DNA of 64,000 nucleotides from the NCBI RefSeq assembly GCF_005780165.1, contig NZ_VAUV01000002.1:363708-427707 (forward strand), in the 5' to 3' direction. The notes under the pieces were generated by a model. That model saw only the letters and a program-made list of their open reading frames with translations, had not been told where the DNA came from and made no database searches. Positions within the stretch are counted from its first letter, which is position 1. Every line of letters begins with the position of its first letter. The position numbers and the translations under genes are program-made. Shown one piece after another: positions 9,120-16,974 of this stretch. The DNA comes from Phragmitibacter flavus. Its GTDB lineage: Bacteria > Verrucomicrobiota > Verrucomicrobiia > Verrucomicrobiales > Verrucomicrobiaceae.

Positions 9120-9277
9120 GGGTATAGGGAAACAAAATGGATCAGGACGAGGGAGCGGCAAATACCGCTTTTAGCAGGGTTTTATAACAAATGGGCATAA
9201 GTCGGGTGGTATGGTTGAGGGGCAGATCGTGGGGTGACGGCTTTACAGAAGCGGGGGTTTGTGGAAAAGAGTGTGCA

Positions 9278-9940
9278 ATGACTCGTCCAAGTGACTTGGT
9301 GGCATTGATGCTTGCCTCTCCGATGTTGCCGGAGATGCTGCAGGAGGTAAAGCGTGCCTGGGCGAAGGAACAACGGTTGCGGCAGACATTTTATGCGGAC
9401 ATCACGTCGGAGCATAAGTGGGAGTTTATTCAGGGGGAGGTGATCATGCATTCTCCGGCGAAGAACCGGGAGTTGTTGGCAACGCAGAGGTTGTTTCAAT
9501 TGATGAATGCATGGTGTGTAGTGAAGCAATTGGGTGAAGTGCGGGTGGAGAAGGCGATGACGAGTTTTCCGCGCAATGATTATGAGCCGGATGTGGTGTT
9601 TTTTGGAGTGGCGAAGGCGCTGGTTATTGAGCCAGTTACGTTGCGGTTTCCGGTTCCTGACTTGATTGTTGAGGTGTTGTCGGAGTCGACGGAGGCGCGT
9701 GACCGCGGGGTGAAGTTTGAGGATTATGCGCGGCACGGCGTGGGTGAGTATTGGATCGTGGACGCGGAGTTGGAGACGGTGGAGGTTTACCGGTTGGAGG
9801 GAGACTGGTATCCGCCGGTGGAGCGGCAGTCGGAGGGGATGGTAGACAGTGAAGTGATCGCAGGTTTCAGCGTGCCGGTGAGGGCGCTGTTTGGGGAGAC
9901 GGAGAATCTGGCTGCGTTGCGCGGGTTGCTGGAAGGGTGA
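9278..9940 (+). CDS. Uma2 family (DUF820) endonuclease-like protein
   Basis: This is a 220-residue protein when started from the ATG at 9278 (MTRPSDLVALML); a longer reading from 9191 adds 29 unconvincing residues. It has the Uma2/DUF820 pattern: WEFIQGEVIMHSPAKNRE early, then YEPDVVFFG with the catalytic Asp, PDLIVEVLSESTEARDRG with Glu, then KFEDYARHGVGEYWIVDAE. This is a PD-(D/E)XK nuclease-fold family, abundant in cyanobacteria and verrucomicrobia, with unproven biological role. Its 3' end overlaps the convergent MFS gene by 74 bases, an unusually long overlap. Confidence 0.88.
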   Translation: MTRPSDLVALMLASPMLPEMLQEVKRAWAKEQRLRQTFYADITSEHKWEFIQGEVIMHSPAKNRELLATQRLFQLMNAWCVVKQLGEVRVEKAMTSFPRNDYEPDVVFFGVAKALVIEPVTLRFPVPDLIVEVLSESTEARDRGVKFEDYARHGVGEYWIVDAELETVEVYRLEGDWYPPVERQSEGMVDSEVIAGFSVPVRALFGETENLAALRGLLEG

Positions 9941-11126
9941 GGCAGGCGGTGCCGATGAAGCCGAAGATGAGGCAGGTGATCCACAGCAGGCTGGGGTTGT
10001 GGCCATAGAGTTGCAGTCCGAGCATGGCGCTGCTGCTGCTGCCGACGCACCAAGCGAGGCTCATGAAGCCGCTGTAGCGACCACGCATTTCGGTGTGGGC
10101 GAGGGAGGCGATGTAGGCTTGCTGTCTTGAGAAGGCGAACATTTCTCCAATGGTGAAGATCATCATGACGAGGACGAAAATGCCGAGACTGGTGCCGTCG
10201 AAGAAGAACATGAAGGAACTGCCCATGATGGCATAACCGAGTCCGAGGATGAGTCGGGTCGGCAGATGCCGGGTGATGGTGAGAAGGGCGAGTTCCAGCG
10301 TGCAGATCATGATGCCGTTGAGGGCCTGGATCCAGCCGTAGTATTGCAGGGAGTGGCCTTGCCGATCGAGGTGCAGCGGGAAGCTGGTGTTGAGCTGCCG
10401 GAAGTTGAAGGCGAGGAAAATTTGCGCGACGGCGAGCCAGATGAAGGCGCGGTTGCCGGACATGTGTTTGAGCGCGACGCTCCAGCCGGAATGCTGGCGC
10501 GGGGCGGGGATGCCTCGGGGCAGGAAGATCCACGCGATCAATCCGAAGAAGGCGCTGGTAATGGCGTCGCCGATGAACAGCCAGACGAAGTTGTGTTCGG
10601 CGAGCCAGCCGGCGACGGCGGGTCCCATACACCAGCCGAGGTTGACGGCGAAGCGCAGGACGGCGTAGGCGTTGATGCGGTGATGGGGCTCGATCAGATC
10701 CTGCACCATGGCGCTGCTGGCGGGATTGCCGGATTCGCTGATGAAACCGGTAAGCAGGGAGAGGGTGATCAAGATGGGCAGTGAGTCGGCTTGGGAGAAG
10801 CCGAGCATGCAGGCGGCACCGCCAAGCGAGGCCATGGCCATGGTGATGTTTCTGCCGAAGCGGTCAGCGAGCCAGCCACCGATCATGGCGGCGGCGAAAC
10901 TGCCGACAGAGTAGAGTCCGGCGGCGAAACCAGCGTCGGCCTCAGCGTAACCTTTGCGGGTAACGAACAGCGTGAGGAAAGGTAGCACAAACACGCCGAA
11001 TTTGTTCACGAAGATGGCTCCGACGAGGATCCAGAAAGCGCGTGGGAAGACGGCGAGACTTTGTCTGAAGGTTGGAGGTGGCAGTGGTGGCGGAGGATGA
11101 GGAGGTGGCGATGCAGTTGCGGTCAT
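9867..11126 (-). CDS. MFS transporter (drug-efflux type)
   Basis: This 419-residue protein has about twelve predicted membrane spans in two six-helix bundles. The cytoplasmic loop signature GGWLADRFGRN between helices 2 and 3 marks the major facilitator superfamily. Both tails are proline-rich and polar (SPPPHPPPPLPPPTFRQ at the N-terminus, SPSPQTAPSPAR at the C-terminus). The layout resembles the MdtH-type subgroup of H+-driven exporters. The last 74 bases overlap the convergent Uma2 gene. A MATE exporter follows upstream on the same strand but is separated by a terminator-like hairpin and repeats. Substrate unknown. Confidence 0.93.
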   Translation of the reverse strand: MTATASPPPHPPPPLPPPTFRQSLAVFPRAFWILVGAIFVNKFGVFVLPFLTLFVTRKGYAEADAGFAAGLYSVGSFAAAMIGGWLADRFGRNITMAMASLGGAACMLGFSQADSLPILITLSLLTGFISESGNPASSAMVQDLIEPHHRINAYAVLRFAVNLGWCMGPAVAGWLAEHNFVWLFIGDAITSAFFGLIAWIFLPRGIPAPRQHSGWSVALKHMSGNRAFIWLAVAQIFLAFNFRQLNTSFPLHLDRQGHSLQYYGWIQALNGIMICTLELALLTITRHLPTRLILGLGYAIMGSSFMFFFDGTSLGIFVLVMMIFTIGEMFAFSRQQAYIASLAHTEMRGRYSGFMSLAWCVGSSSSAMLGLQLYGHNPSLLWITCLIFGFIGTACLTLPATRATQPDSPSPQTAPSPAR

Positions 11127-11189
11127 GGGAGGTAGCTGACTGGTGGTTGTTGGGAGAAGGGGAGGGGAACCAGTGGGAGCTCATGACCT

Positions 11190-11224
11190 AAAGACAAAAA
11201 ACCCGCTCACTGGTGGTGGGCGGG
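11190..11224 (-). terminator. Rho-independent terminator
   Basis: On the minus strand a nine-base stem (CCCGCCCAC with GTGAGCGGG, one G-U pair) and a five-base loop are followed by TTTTTTGTCTTT. It would end minus-strand transcription coming from the MATE gene, before the MFS gene starts. Confidence 0.7.
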
Positions 11225-11467
11225 ATCAGAAACGGGAGGGGTGCTGTTAGATGAAATCAGCGATGAATGTCCGTATGAATCCGCCACAAAGGCCAGACGC
11301 GCTCGTCGCGCTTATTAAACGCGGGCGTCTGCTGAGGGTGGCGAGGGCAATAGGAACCGGACATCATGGAATATTTTCGAGATCGACGATAAAAGGGTTT
11401 TCGTCAATGAGATTTTTCGAGGGGGTGACGAGGGAGTTGTTCAGGACCTTGTTCGGTAGTAGGTTTT

Positions 11468-11560
11468 GATCTGAGATCATCTGTGGATATCTGAGTCTAT
11501 CTGTGTCGAGGTTCTTTTCTTGCTCAGATGACGCAGATGAACTCAGATGGGCTCAGATCA
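11468..11560. repeat. Inverted repeat made of ATCTGAG/CTCAGAT words
   Basis: The left arm (11468-11508) contains GATCTGAGATCATCTGTGG and TCTGAGTCTATCTGTG. The right arm (11525-11560) contains CAGATGACGCAGATGAACT and CAGATGGGCTCAGATC, approximately its reverse complement. It sits just after the MATE stop codon on the minus strand. The design (short word repeated in each arm, arms inverted) is the same as the element at 587-684 although the word differs. Confidence 0.65.
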
Positions 11561-11578
11561 TGGTGATGATGTGCTGAG

Positions 11579-13030
11579 TTAGATTTGTTTAAGTTTCCAC
11601 TTACCCATGCGGAAGACGAACCAGCTCCAGATGGCGAGGGTGCCGAAGGCGGTGGGGACGGCGATGAAGACGCCGAGGGAGCCCCAGTTGAGGACTTTGG
11701 AGAGGAACCAGGCGAGGGGAATTTGGCCGACCCAGAAGCAGAAAAAGTTGAGTCGGGTGGGGGTCCAGGTGTCGCCTGCGCCGTTGAAGGCTCCTTCGAG
11801 ACACATGCCGGCAGCGTAGAGGGGGAAGCCGAGGCTGACGATCCACAGGGCCTGGACGGCGTAGGCTTTGACTTCGGGATCGGTGGTGAAGAGGCTGGCG
11901 AGGAAGGTGGAGAAGATGATGAAGAGGAGTCCGGCGAAGGAAAGAACGATGACGTTGTATTTGGTGGCGATGCGCACGGCTTTCTCGGCCTGGTCGGGCT
12001 GGTTGGCTCCGAGGTTTTGGCCGACAAGGGTGGCACCGGCATTGGCGAGTCCCCAGGCGGGCATCAAAGCGAAGATGATGATGCGCATGGCGACGGTGTA
12101 ACCGGCGAGGGCGGAGCTGCCGAACATGGCGAGAATTTTGAAGAGGCCGACCCAGCTGGTGGTGCTGATGAGGAGTTGGGCGATGCCGTTGCTGGCGGTG
12201 CGCATGATGGAGATGAGCAGCGGGACGTCGGGTTTGAGGTGGGTGAGTCGGACGCGGAGGCGGCTTTGATGGCCGATGAGGTGCCAGATTTGATAAGCGA
12301 CGCCGATGCCGCGTCCGATGTTGGTGGCGACGGCGGCTCCGGTGACGCCCATTTCGGGGAAGGGGCCGAGGCCGAAGATGAGGCAGGGGTCGAGGACGAT
12401 GTTGATGCCGTTGGCGATCCACAGGGTGCGCATGGCGATGACGGCGTCGCCTGCGCCACGGAACACGGCGTTGATGAGGAAAATGAGGAACACGGTGGCG
12501 TTGCCGCCGAGCATGATGCGGGCGTATTCGGTGCCGATGCGGATGACGTTGTCGTCGGCTCCCATGAGGGCGAGGAGTTGCGGGGTGAAGTAACCGGTGA
12601 CGAGGCCGCTGCCGCTGGCGACGAGCATACCGAGGATAAGGATTTGCCCGGCGGCGTGGGAGGCGCGTTCAGGGTCTTTTTCGCCGATACGGCGGGAGAC
12701 GATGGCTCCGGCGGCGATGGAGATGCCGATGGCGACGGCGTAGATGATGGTCATCATGGATTCCGTGATGCCGATGACGGCAACGGGATCTTTGCCGAGT
12801 CGGGAGACAAAGAAGACATCGACGATGGCGAACAGGGACTCCATGACCATTTCCAGGATCATGGGGACGGCGAGGAGGAGGACGGCGCGCTCGGTGTTGA
12901 CGGAGGTGAGGACGATCTCGTGTCCGCGCAGCGCTTGGCCGACGTTTTTCCAGAAGCTGGGAGCGGGCGTGACCGGGATTGGATCTGGCGAAGGCGGGGG
13001 CTCGGGTGCGGGCGACGGCGAGGAAGACAT
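11579..13030 (-). CDS. MATE family efflux transporter
   Basis: This 483-residue protein has about twelve membrane spans. After a proline-rich cytoplasmic tail of about 25 residues, the first half begins LAVPMILEMVMESLFAIVDV with FFVSRLGKDPVAVIGI, and the second half contains WGLANAGATLVGQNLGANQP. Both are hallmarks of the multidrug and toxin extrusion family, which exchanges Na+ or H+ for cationic or planar compounds across the inner membrane. GAGDAVIAMR and GAGDTWTPTR are the paired loop motifs of the two halves. Nothing on its strand is close enough to suggest a partner. Substrate unknown. Confidence 0.95.
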   Translation of the reverse strand: MSSSPSPAPEPPPSPDPIPVTPAPSFWKNVGQALRGHEIVLTSVNTERAVLLLAVPMILEMVMESLFAIVDVFFVSRLGKDPVAVIGITESMMTIIYAVAIGISIAAGAIVSRRIGEKDPERASHAAGQILILGMLVASGSGLVTGYFTPQLLALMGADDNVIRIGTEYARIMLGGNATVFLIFLINAVFRGAGDAVIAMRTLWIANGINIVLDPCLIFGLGPFPEMGVTGAAVATNIGRGIGVAYQIWHLIGHQSRLRVRLTHLKPDVPLLISIMRTASNGIAQLLISTTSWVGLFKILAMFGSSALAGYTVAMRIIIFALMPAWGLANAGATLVGQNLGANQPDQAEKAVRIATKYNVIVLSFAGLLFIIFSTFLASLFTTDPEVKAYAVQALWIVSLGFPLYAAGMCLEGAFNGAGDTWTPTRLNFFCFWVGQIPLAWFLSKVLNWGSLGVFIAVPTAFGTLAIWSWFVFRMGKWKLKQI

Positions 13031-13135
13031 GGGAGGCGGATCGTGAAGCGTGTTGACGGTTTGGTCAAATGACGAACCGTAGAGACGCTTCAGGACATCG
13101 CATCCGCTGTTGGCAATGGGCGCGCTCGAAGAAGG

Positions 13136-14371
13136 CTAGTTGGCACCGAGGAGGTATTCTTTGAGATGGGTGCCGCTTTCGCCTTTTTTGAGGAGGAGAT
13201 AATCGGTGCCGTCGAAGTCGAGTCGGGAATCGATGCGCCAGTTGTTGTCGGAACTGGATTGGGTGAGGGTGCTGGCGCGGTCGACGGTGACCAGCAGGTG
13301 GGCGTTTTGGTGTTTTTGGATGAGCTGCTGGAGTTCTTCGATGGAATCGGCGCAATGGAGGTCGGGCCGGTCGCCACACCAGTGGGCAAGGGCTTCATCC
13401 CAGATGAGGAACTGGTCGCTGCCCGATTGATGGGCGCTGAGCCAGGAGGCAATGCGCTGTTCCTGTCTGGCTTGGTAGCGGTCGGTGAGAGCGGAGAAAC
13501 CGAACATCAAGGCAATGGCCGTGGTGGCGGCAAGGGTGATCCAGAGGGCGCGGTGATGGGCGGCGTCGGAGGTGAGACGGTCGGACTCGCTGAAGGTGGT
13601 GGCCTGGCGTCGTGCCATGAGATAACACTCGGAGCCGAGTGAGGGGAAGAGGGCTCCCCAGATTTGATTGAGGCGGACCCACCAGAGGGAGTTTTCGAGT
13701 TTGCTGCCGGTGCGTCGGATGGCGTGGCTGCCGGTGATGAAGTCGAGGTCGAACCCGGCGTCGTTGACGAGGGATTGCCAGCGTTGAGGGGAGAGGACGG
13801 TGATGTGTCCACCGGCGGCGAGTTTGCCTTGCTGGAGGAGGCGACGAAAGTGTTTTTCGCGTAGGGTGGCGATCCAGTGGGGCATGGTGGGGGCGCCGCC
13901 GAGGAAGATGCCGCCGGGTTTGAGGAGACGGCTGATTTCGGACATGGTGCTGCCCGGGCGGAGGAGGTGTTCGAAAACGTGGAGGCTGACGACGGCGTCG
14001 GCGGTGGCCGTGGGGAGAGGCAGGTGTTCGTCGAAGTTGGCGTGTTTGACCTCGTCGTATTGGGCGAGCTGGGTGACCTCGGGTTGGGGGTTCCAGTCGA
14101 GGCCAGTCCAGCGTTCGACGACGCCTTCCGGGGTGAAGTGTTTGAGCCAGCCGCGCTCGCAACCGAGGTCGACGACGTGAAGTGGGCGTCCGAGTTTTTT
14201 AGCTTCAGCGGCGAGGGCCTGACCTGACCACCAATAACGCAGGAGGCGGACCGAATATTTGGCTTCAGCGAGGTGCTGGGGCAGCTTGGAGCGGGAGTTT
14301 TTGGGGAGTTTTTCTACGAAGGATGAGAATGGCTGGAGGGGGTAGCTAAGGAAAGGGAATCGGAATGGCAT
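13136..14371 (-). CDS. SAM-dependent methyltransferase with C-terminal membrane-anchored domain
   Basis: Residues 1-255 form a class I methyltransferase. Motif I is VVDLGCERG (about 66-74), then WTGLDWNPQPEVTQLAQYDE, an ADAVVSLHVFEHLL acceptor-region motif, and LLKPGGIFLGGAP. About residues 275-295 are a single transmembrane helix (WITLAATTAIALMFGF), followed by about 115 residues with no family I recognise. That tail resembles the small extracytoplasmic domain that ends some GT39 membrane glycosyltransferases, containing QFLIWDEALAHWCGDRP and HLLVTVDRAST. The fusion would tether a soluble methyltransferase to the inner membrane and place the tail outside. Function of the combination is unknown; envelope glycan or lipid modification is one possibility. 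Confidence 0.82.
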   Translation of the reverse strand: MPFRFPFLSYPLQPFSSFVEKLPKNSRSKLPQHLAEAKYSVRLLRYWWSGQALAAEAKKLGRPLHVVDLGCERGWLKHFTPEGVVERWTGLDWNPQPEVTQLAQYDEVKHANFDEHLPLPTATADAVVSLHVFEHLLRPGSTMSEISRLLKPGGIFLGGAPTMPHWIATLREKHFRRLLQQGKLAAGGHITVLSPQRWQSLVNDAGFDLDFITGSHAIRRTGSKLENSLWWVRLNQIWGALFPSLGSECYLMARRQATTFSESDRLTSDAAHHRALWITLAATTAIALMFGFSALTDRYQARQEQRIASWLSAHQSGSDQFLIWDEALAHWCGDRPDLHCADSIEELQQLIQKHQNAHLLVTVDRASTLTQSSSDNNWRIDSRLDFDGTDYLLLKKGESGTHLKEYLLGAN

Positions 14372-14509
14372 GGATGGGTGTGTGGATGGACCCGCAGGTA
14401 GACGATGTAGGCGATTTTGCGTTCAAAAAATCGAGATTTTTTTGGTGATGCATTTGTTGATGGTGAGATGCAATTGCATGGGGATGAGGAGGTAATGACG
14501 GGATGATGG

Positions 14510-14602
14510 TTGATATTTCGCCGATGCGCTCTTCGATGGTGCCTTGGCAAATGAGTTTGTGGACAAAGACGGGGTTAGTCTGGCCGATGCGGTGGGCAGG
14601 GT
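14510..14602 (-). pseudogene. Remnant of an SNF2 helicase C-terminus
   Basis: On the minus strand this reads AHRIGQTNPVFVHKLICQG then TIEERIGEI, aligned base for base with the SNF2 helicase at 20846-23670 (AHRIGQTKPVFVHKLICQG, TIEERIVEM). I estimate about 85% nucleotide identity over roughly 90 bases. It begins immediately after the stop codon of the AAA+ gene and then decays into unrelated AT-rich sequence. It is a diverged copy, not a fresh duplicate, so it probably comes from a second SNF2 paralogue that was replaced or disrupted when the neighbouring island arrived. Confidence 0.82.
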
Positions 14603-16969
14603 TCAGATTGGCTCATAATTCACTAGTTCTATGAAGCACTTACCATCCACATGCATGTTGAGCTGATCTCTCGGGGGGAGGGCGGAGGCGCGGAGGGTTT
14701 TGCCGCGCTCGACGTGCGACATGCGGAGGATGGCTTCTACGGAACGGGTGCCATGTTTGAAGGCTTCGATTCCGAGGAAGGCTCTGGCAAGTGGTTCATC
14801 CATGACTTTGGCAGGCAAGTCGGCACCCAAACTTTTATGAATGCCTGTGAGCAGGCCTCGGAGCAACAGGGCGCGGCGAATGAGGTAGCGACCTTCTTGG
14901 TCATCGGTCTCATCGGGCTTGTTCACGCCGCGGACGTTGAGGGAGGCGCGGATACGGCTGATGAAGTCCGGGCCTTTTGCGGCGCAGAATTCGGGGTCGC
15001 GGACACGGGCGTTCATTTCATCGAAACGACGGTTGACGCCGCCGACGAAGACGAGGACGCAACGGGGCAGTTTGACGTTTTGTTTGCCGTCCCAGAATTC
15101 GCCGTCCTGCATGGGGGCGAGGAGGTATTTGAGCCAGCCGAAGGCGCGGTTATCAAAGCTGCTGTCAAATTCGTCGAACATGGCCACGGGCATGGCTCCG
15201 TCGATGTGTTCGTTGCGGATTAGGTTGAAGGCATTTGCGAGTTCGTCGAGGGATTTGAACTGGGCGAGGTTGAAGACTAATGGTTCCTTGGAGAATATTT
15301 TGGTATCCCCTGCGGTGAATTTGAGGATTTGTTTGATGCCCATGGATTTACCTGCGCCGGGGGGGCCGAACACGGCCATGTTGAGTGGTTTGTCATGGCC
15401 GCTTTCATGATACTGGATGAGGGCGGCTTGGATGGCGAGGTAGTCTTCGAATTCAAGGCGATCTAGGGCAGAGATGATGCCGAGATTAAAGACGGGGAGT
15501 TTCTGCAGGTCTTTTTTTGCAGAATCTGACGTTAGCAGGCGGATGGCCATGTCCTGCGAGCTTTGGCATGCTTTCCTAAGCCATTCTTCATTCGTTTCAT
15601 TGCCCAAGATGAGGTTGTTTGGATCGGGATCAGCAGCCCGCGTCTCAGCTCCGGCAAGTGTCCATAGTTTTTCCTCGGAGATGATTCTTGAGAGGTCGTT
15701 GGTGAGACAAAGTTGACGTGGCATCCATATGGGCTTTTTGTCCTTTTTCACCTTTTTCTCTTCTTCTGCGATGCTTGTGATCAAGTCAATTATGTAATTT
15801 TTGGTGATGGGGTCTTCTTTCACTGGGTTGGTAAGGAAACCGTATCCTTTTTTGTCATACATTCTGCTGAGTTTAAGTCCGAACTGCACTGCGTTAAGGA
15901 TGATGTCTTCAGCGTTCGGGTTAGTCCTGTCGGGGAGACTGGGTTCAGCGGTGAGTTTGTGGATTAGGGCGCTTGCAATCATTGCCCCGAAGCCGCGAAC
16001 AATTCCACCTCCTACTTTTTGAAATTTCGCGGGCTTCTCAATATCGTAGAGCAACCAAGCTTGGAATGATTCACAACTGCTATTTGTATTCAAACGTGTG
16101 GAGCATACAAGAATTGCACTTGTGCTCAGGCGTATCAGCAAATAGAGAGGAATTGGGGTATTATTGGTGTTGAAGCGCTCTGCGAAACTTTTACCGAAGA
16201 TAGACGTGAGTGCTTGAGGTTTGGGCTTGTATTTGAAGGTGGGGGCAGGGTTATTGGAGGTATTTTCGACACACAGCCAGCGTAGCAGATCGACACACAT
16301 GGCTTCATAAGATGACCCTGTTCGAATCCTTGCATGAGCTGTCAACTGAGCGGCTGAGACCACTGCGATGGCTGCATTTTGTATCGTGACTCCCGATGAG
16401 GCCTTGTCGGACGGGATGCCGGAAGTGAGATCAAGCACGGGATGTGAAGCTCTGATATAGTAGTCACAAGTGATGCGTGGAGGGTCTGATGTGCTGCCCA
16501 ACTGTGGCTCAGGAATGGTTATATTTTGGGCGGCATCGAAAGGTAGGTCGGTTAGTCTCTCCAGGAAGACTGCGCAATTTTTCTCTTCAGGTCCTATTTT
16601 TCTATAGGGTGTAAGGTCTTTGATTTCTTGGCAATTCAGAACGTTTTGAAGTGATTGACTATCATGAATTCTCTGTGGTTTGTGGAGTCTCCAAAGTTCA
16701 GGTTTGTCTTTGTCTGCAAAATTATGAACGTGATGCAGGCGGCGGGAGATGGGGCTTAGCGTATATCTGTCTTCTGAAATGATCGGTTTCAGGTCGATTT
16801 CCTGGGTCAAACCATTGACCATATCACGCACAAGGGCGGCTCCGCCTGGGATGCGGATGAGTTCGGCATCACCGGTGGTTCCGATGGGTTTTAGGAAGCC
16901 GAGGTAATAACTGTCTCCGTCAATGATGACTCCTTTTTTTTGAGGATCTTCTTTAGGGGTAGTGCTCAT
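14603..16969 (-). CDS. AAA+ ATPase with ribokinase-like N-terminal region (island gene 2)
   Basis: This 788-residue protein has a C-terminal AAA+ module. VFGPPGAGKSMGIKQ is Walker A (about 535-542), PVAMFDEFDSSF is Walker B (D599, E600), and CVLVFVGGVNRRFDEM is the sensor-1 strand. PDFISRIRASLNVRG is an arginine-bearing motif and GTRSVEAILRMS follows near the end. About residues 10-380 are unlike AAA+. GVIIDGDSYYLGFLKP, then IPGGAALVRDM, and later VGGGIVRGFGAMIASALIHK resemble the start and the GAGD-type end of a PfkB/ribokinase fold, but the catalytic GAGD is not intact. From memory of families, similar modules occur in bacterial conflict-type ATPases near RyR domains; no RyR domain is seen here. 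It starts five bases after its partner's stop, so the pair is an operon. Codon use is AT-richer than in neighbours. Confidence 0.75.
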   Translation of the reverse strand: MSTTPKEDPQKKGVIIDGDSYYLGFLKPIGTTGDAELIRIPGGAALVRDMVNGLTQEIDLKPIISEDRYTLSPISRRLHHVHNFADKDKPELWRLHKPQRIHDSQSLQNVLNCQEIKDLTPYRKIGPEEKNCAVFLERLTDLPFDAAQNITIPEPQLGSTSDPPRITCDYYIRASHPVLDLTSGIPSDKASSGVTIQNAAIAVVSAAQLTAHARIRTGSSYEAMCVDLLRWLCVENTSNNPAPTFKYKPKPQALTSIFGKSFAERFNTNNTPIPLYLLIRLSTSAILVCSTRLNTNSSCESFQAWLLYDIEKPAKFQKVGGGIVRGFGAMIASALIHKLTAEPSLPDRTNPNAEDIILNAVQFGLKLSRMYDKKGYGFLTNPVKEDPITKNYIIDLITSIAEEEKKVKKDKKPIWMPRQLCLTNDLSRIISEEKLWTLAGAETRAADPDPNNLILGNETNEEWLRKACQSSQDMAIRLLTSDSAKKDLQKLPVFNLGIISALDRLEFEDYLAIQAALIQYHESGHDKPLNMAVFGPPGAGKSMGIKQILKFTAGDTKIFSKEPLVFNLAQFKSLDELANAFNLIRNEHIDGAMPVAMFDEFDSSFDNRAFGWLKYLLAPMQDGEFWDGKQNVKLPRCVLVFVGGVNRRFDEMNARVRDPEFCAAKGPDFISRIRASLNVRGVNKPDETDDQEGRYLIRRALLLRGLLTGIHKSLGADLPAKVMDEPLARAFLGIEAFKHGTRSVEAILRMSHVERGKTLRASALPPRDQLNMHVDGKCFIELVNYEPI

Positions 16970-16974
16970 GATTG

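Larger units (their letters stand above)
11127..11578. other. Gene-free spacer with terminator and two inverted repeats
   Basis: No convincing gene lies here. The 72-residue plus-strand frame at 11251-11469 has no recognisable features. The stretch holds the terminator at 11190-11224. It also holds a palindromic element near 11291-11335, with CAGACGC and GCGTCTG arms around a TTATTAAACGCG core. At 11468-11560 there is a pair of inverted arms made of repeated CAGATG/CATCTG words. Confidence 0.6.

Noticed and set aside
8025..9200. 391-codon plus-strand frame
   Set aside because: Acidic shadow of the TauE/SafE permease gene; the minus-strand protein has clear membrane spans and family motifs.
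9191..9277. Longer N-terminus of the Uma2-type protein
   Set aside because: The added 29 residues (Trp, Gly, Arg, Cys-rich) do not fit the family start; the ATG at 9278 does.
11251..11469. 72-codon plus-strand frame
   Set aside because: It overlaps the palindromic CAGACGC element and shows no recognisable protein features.
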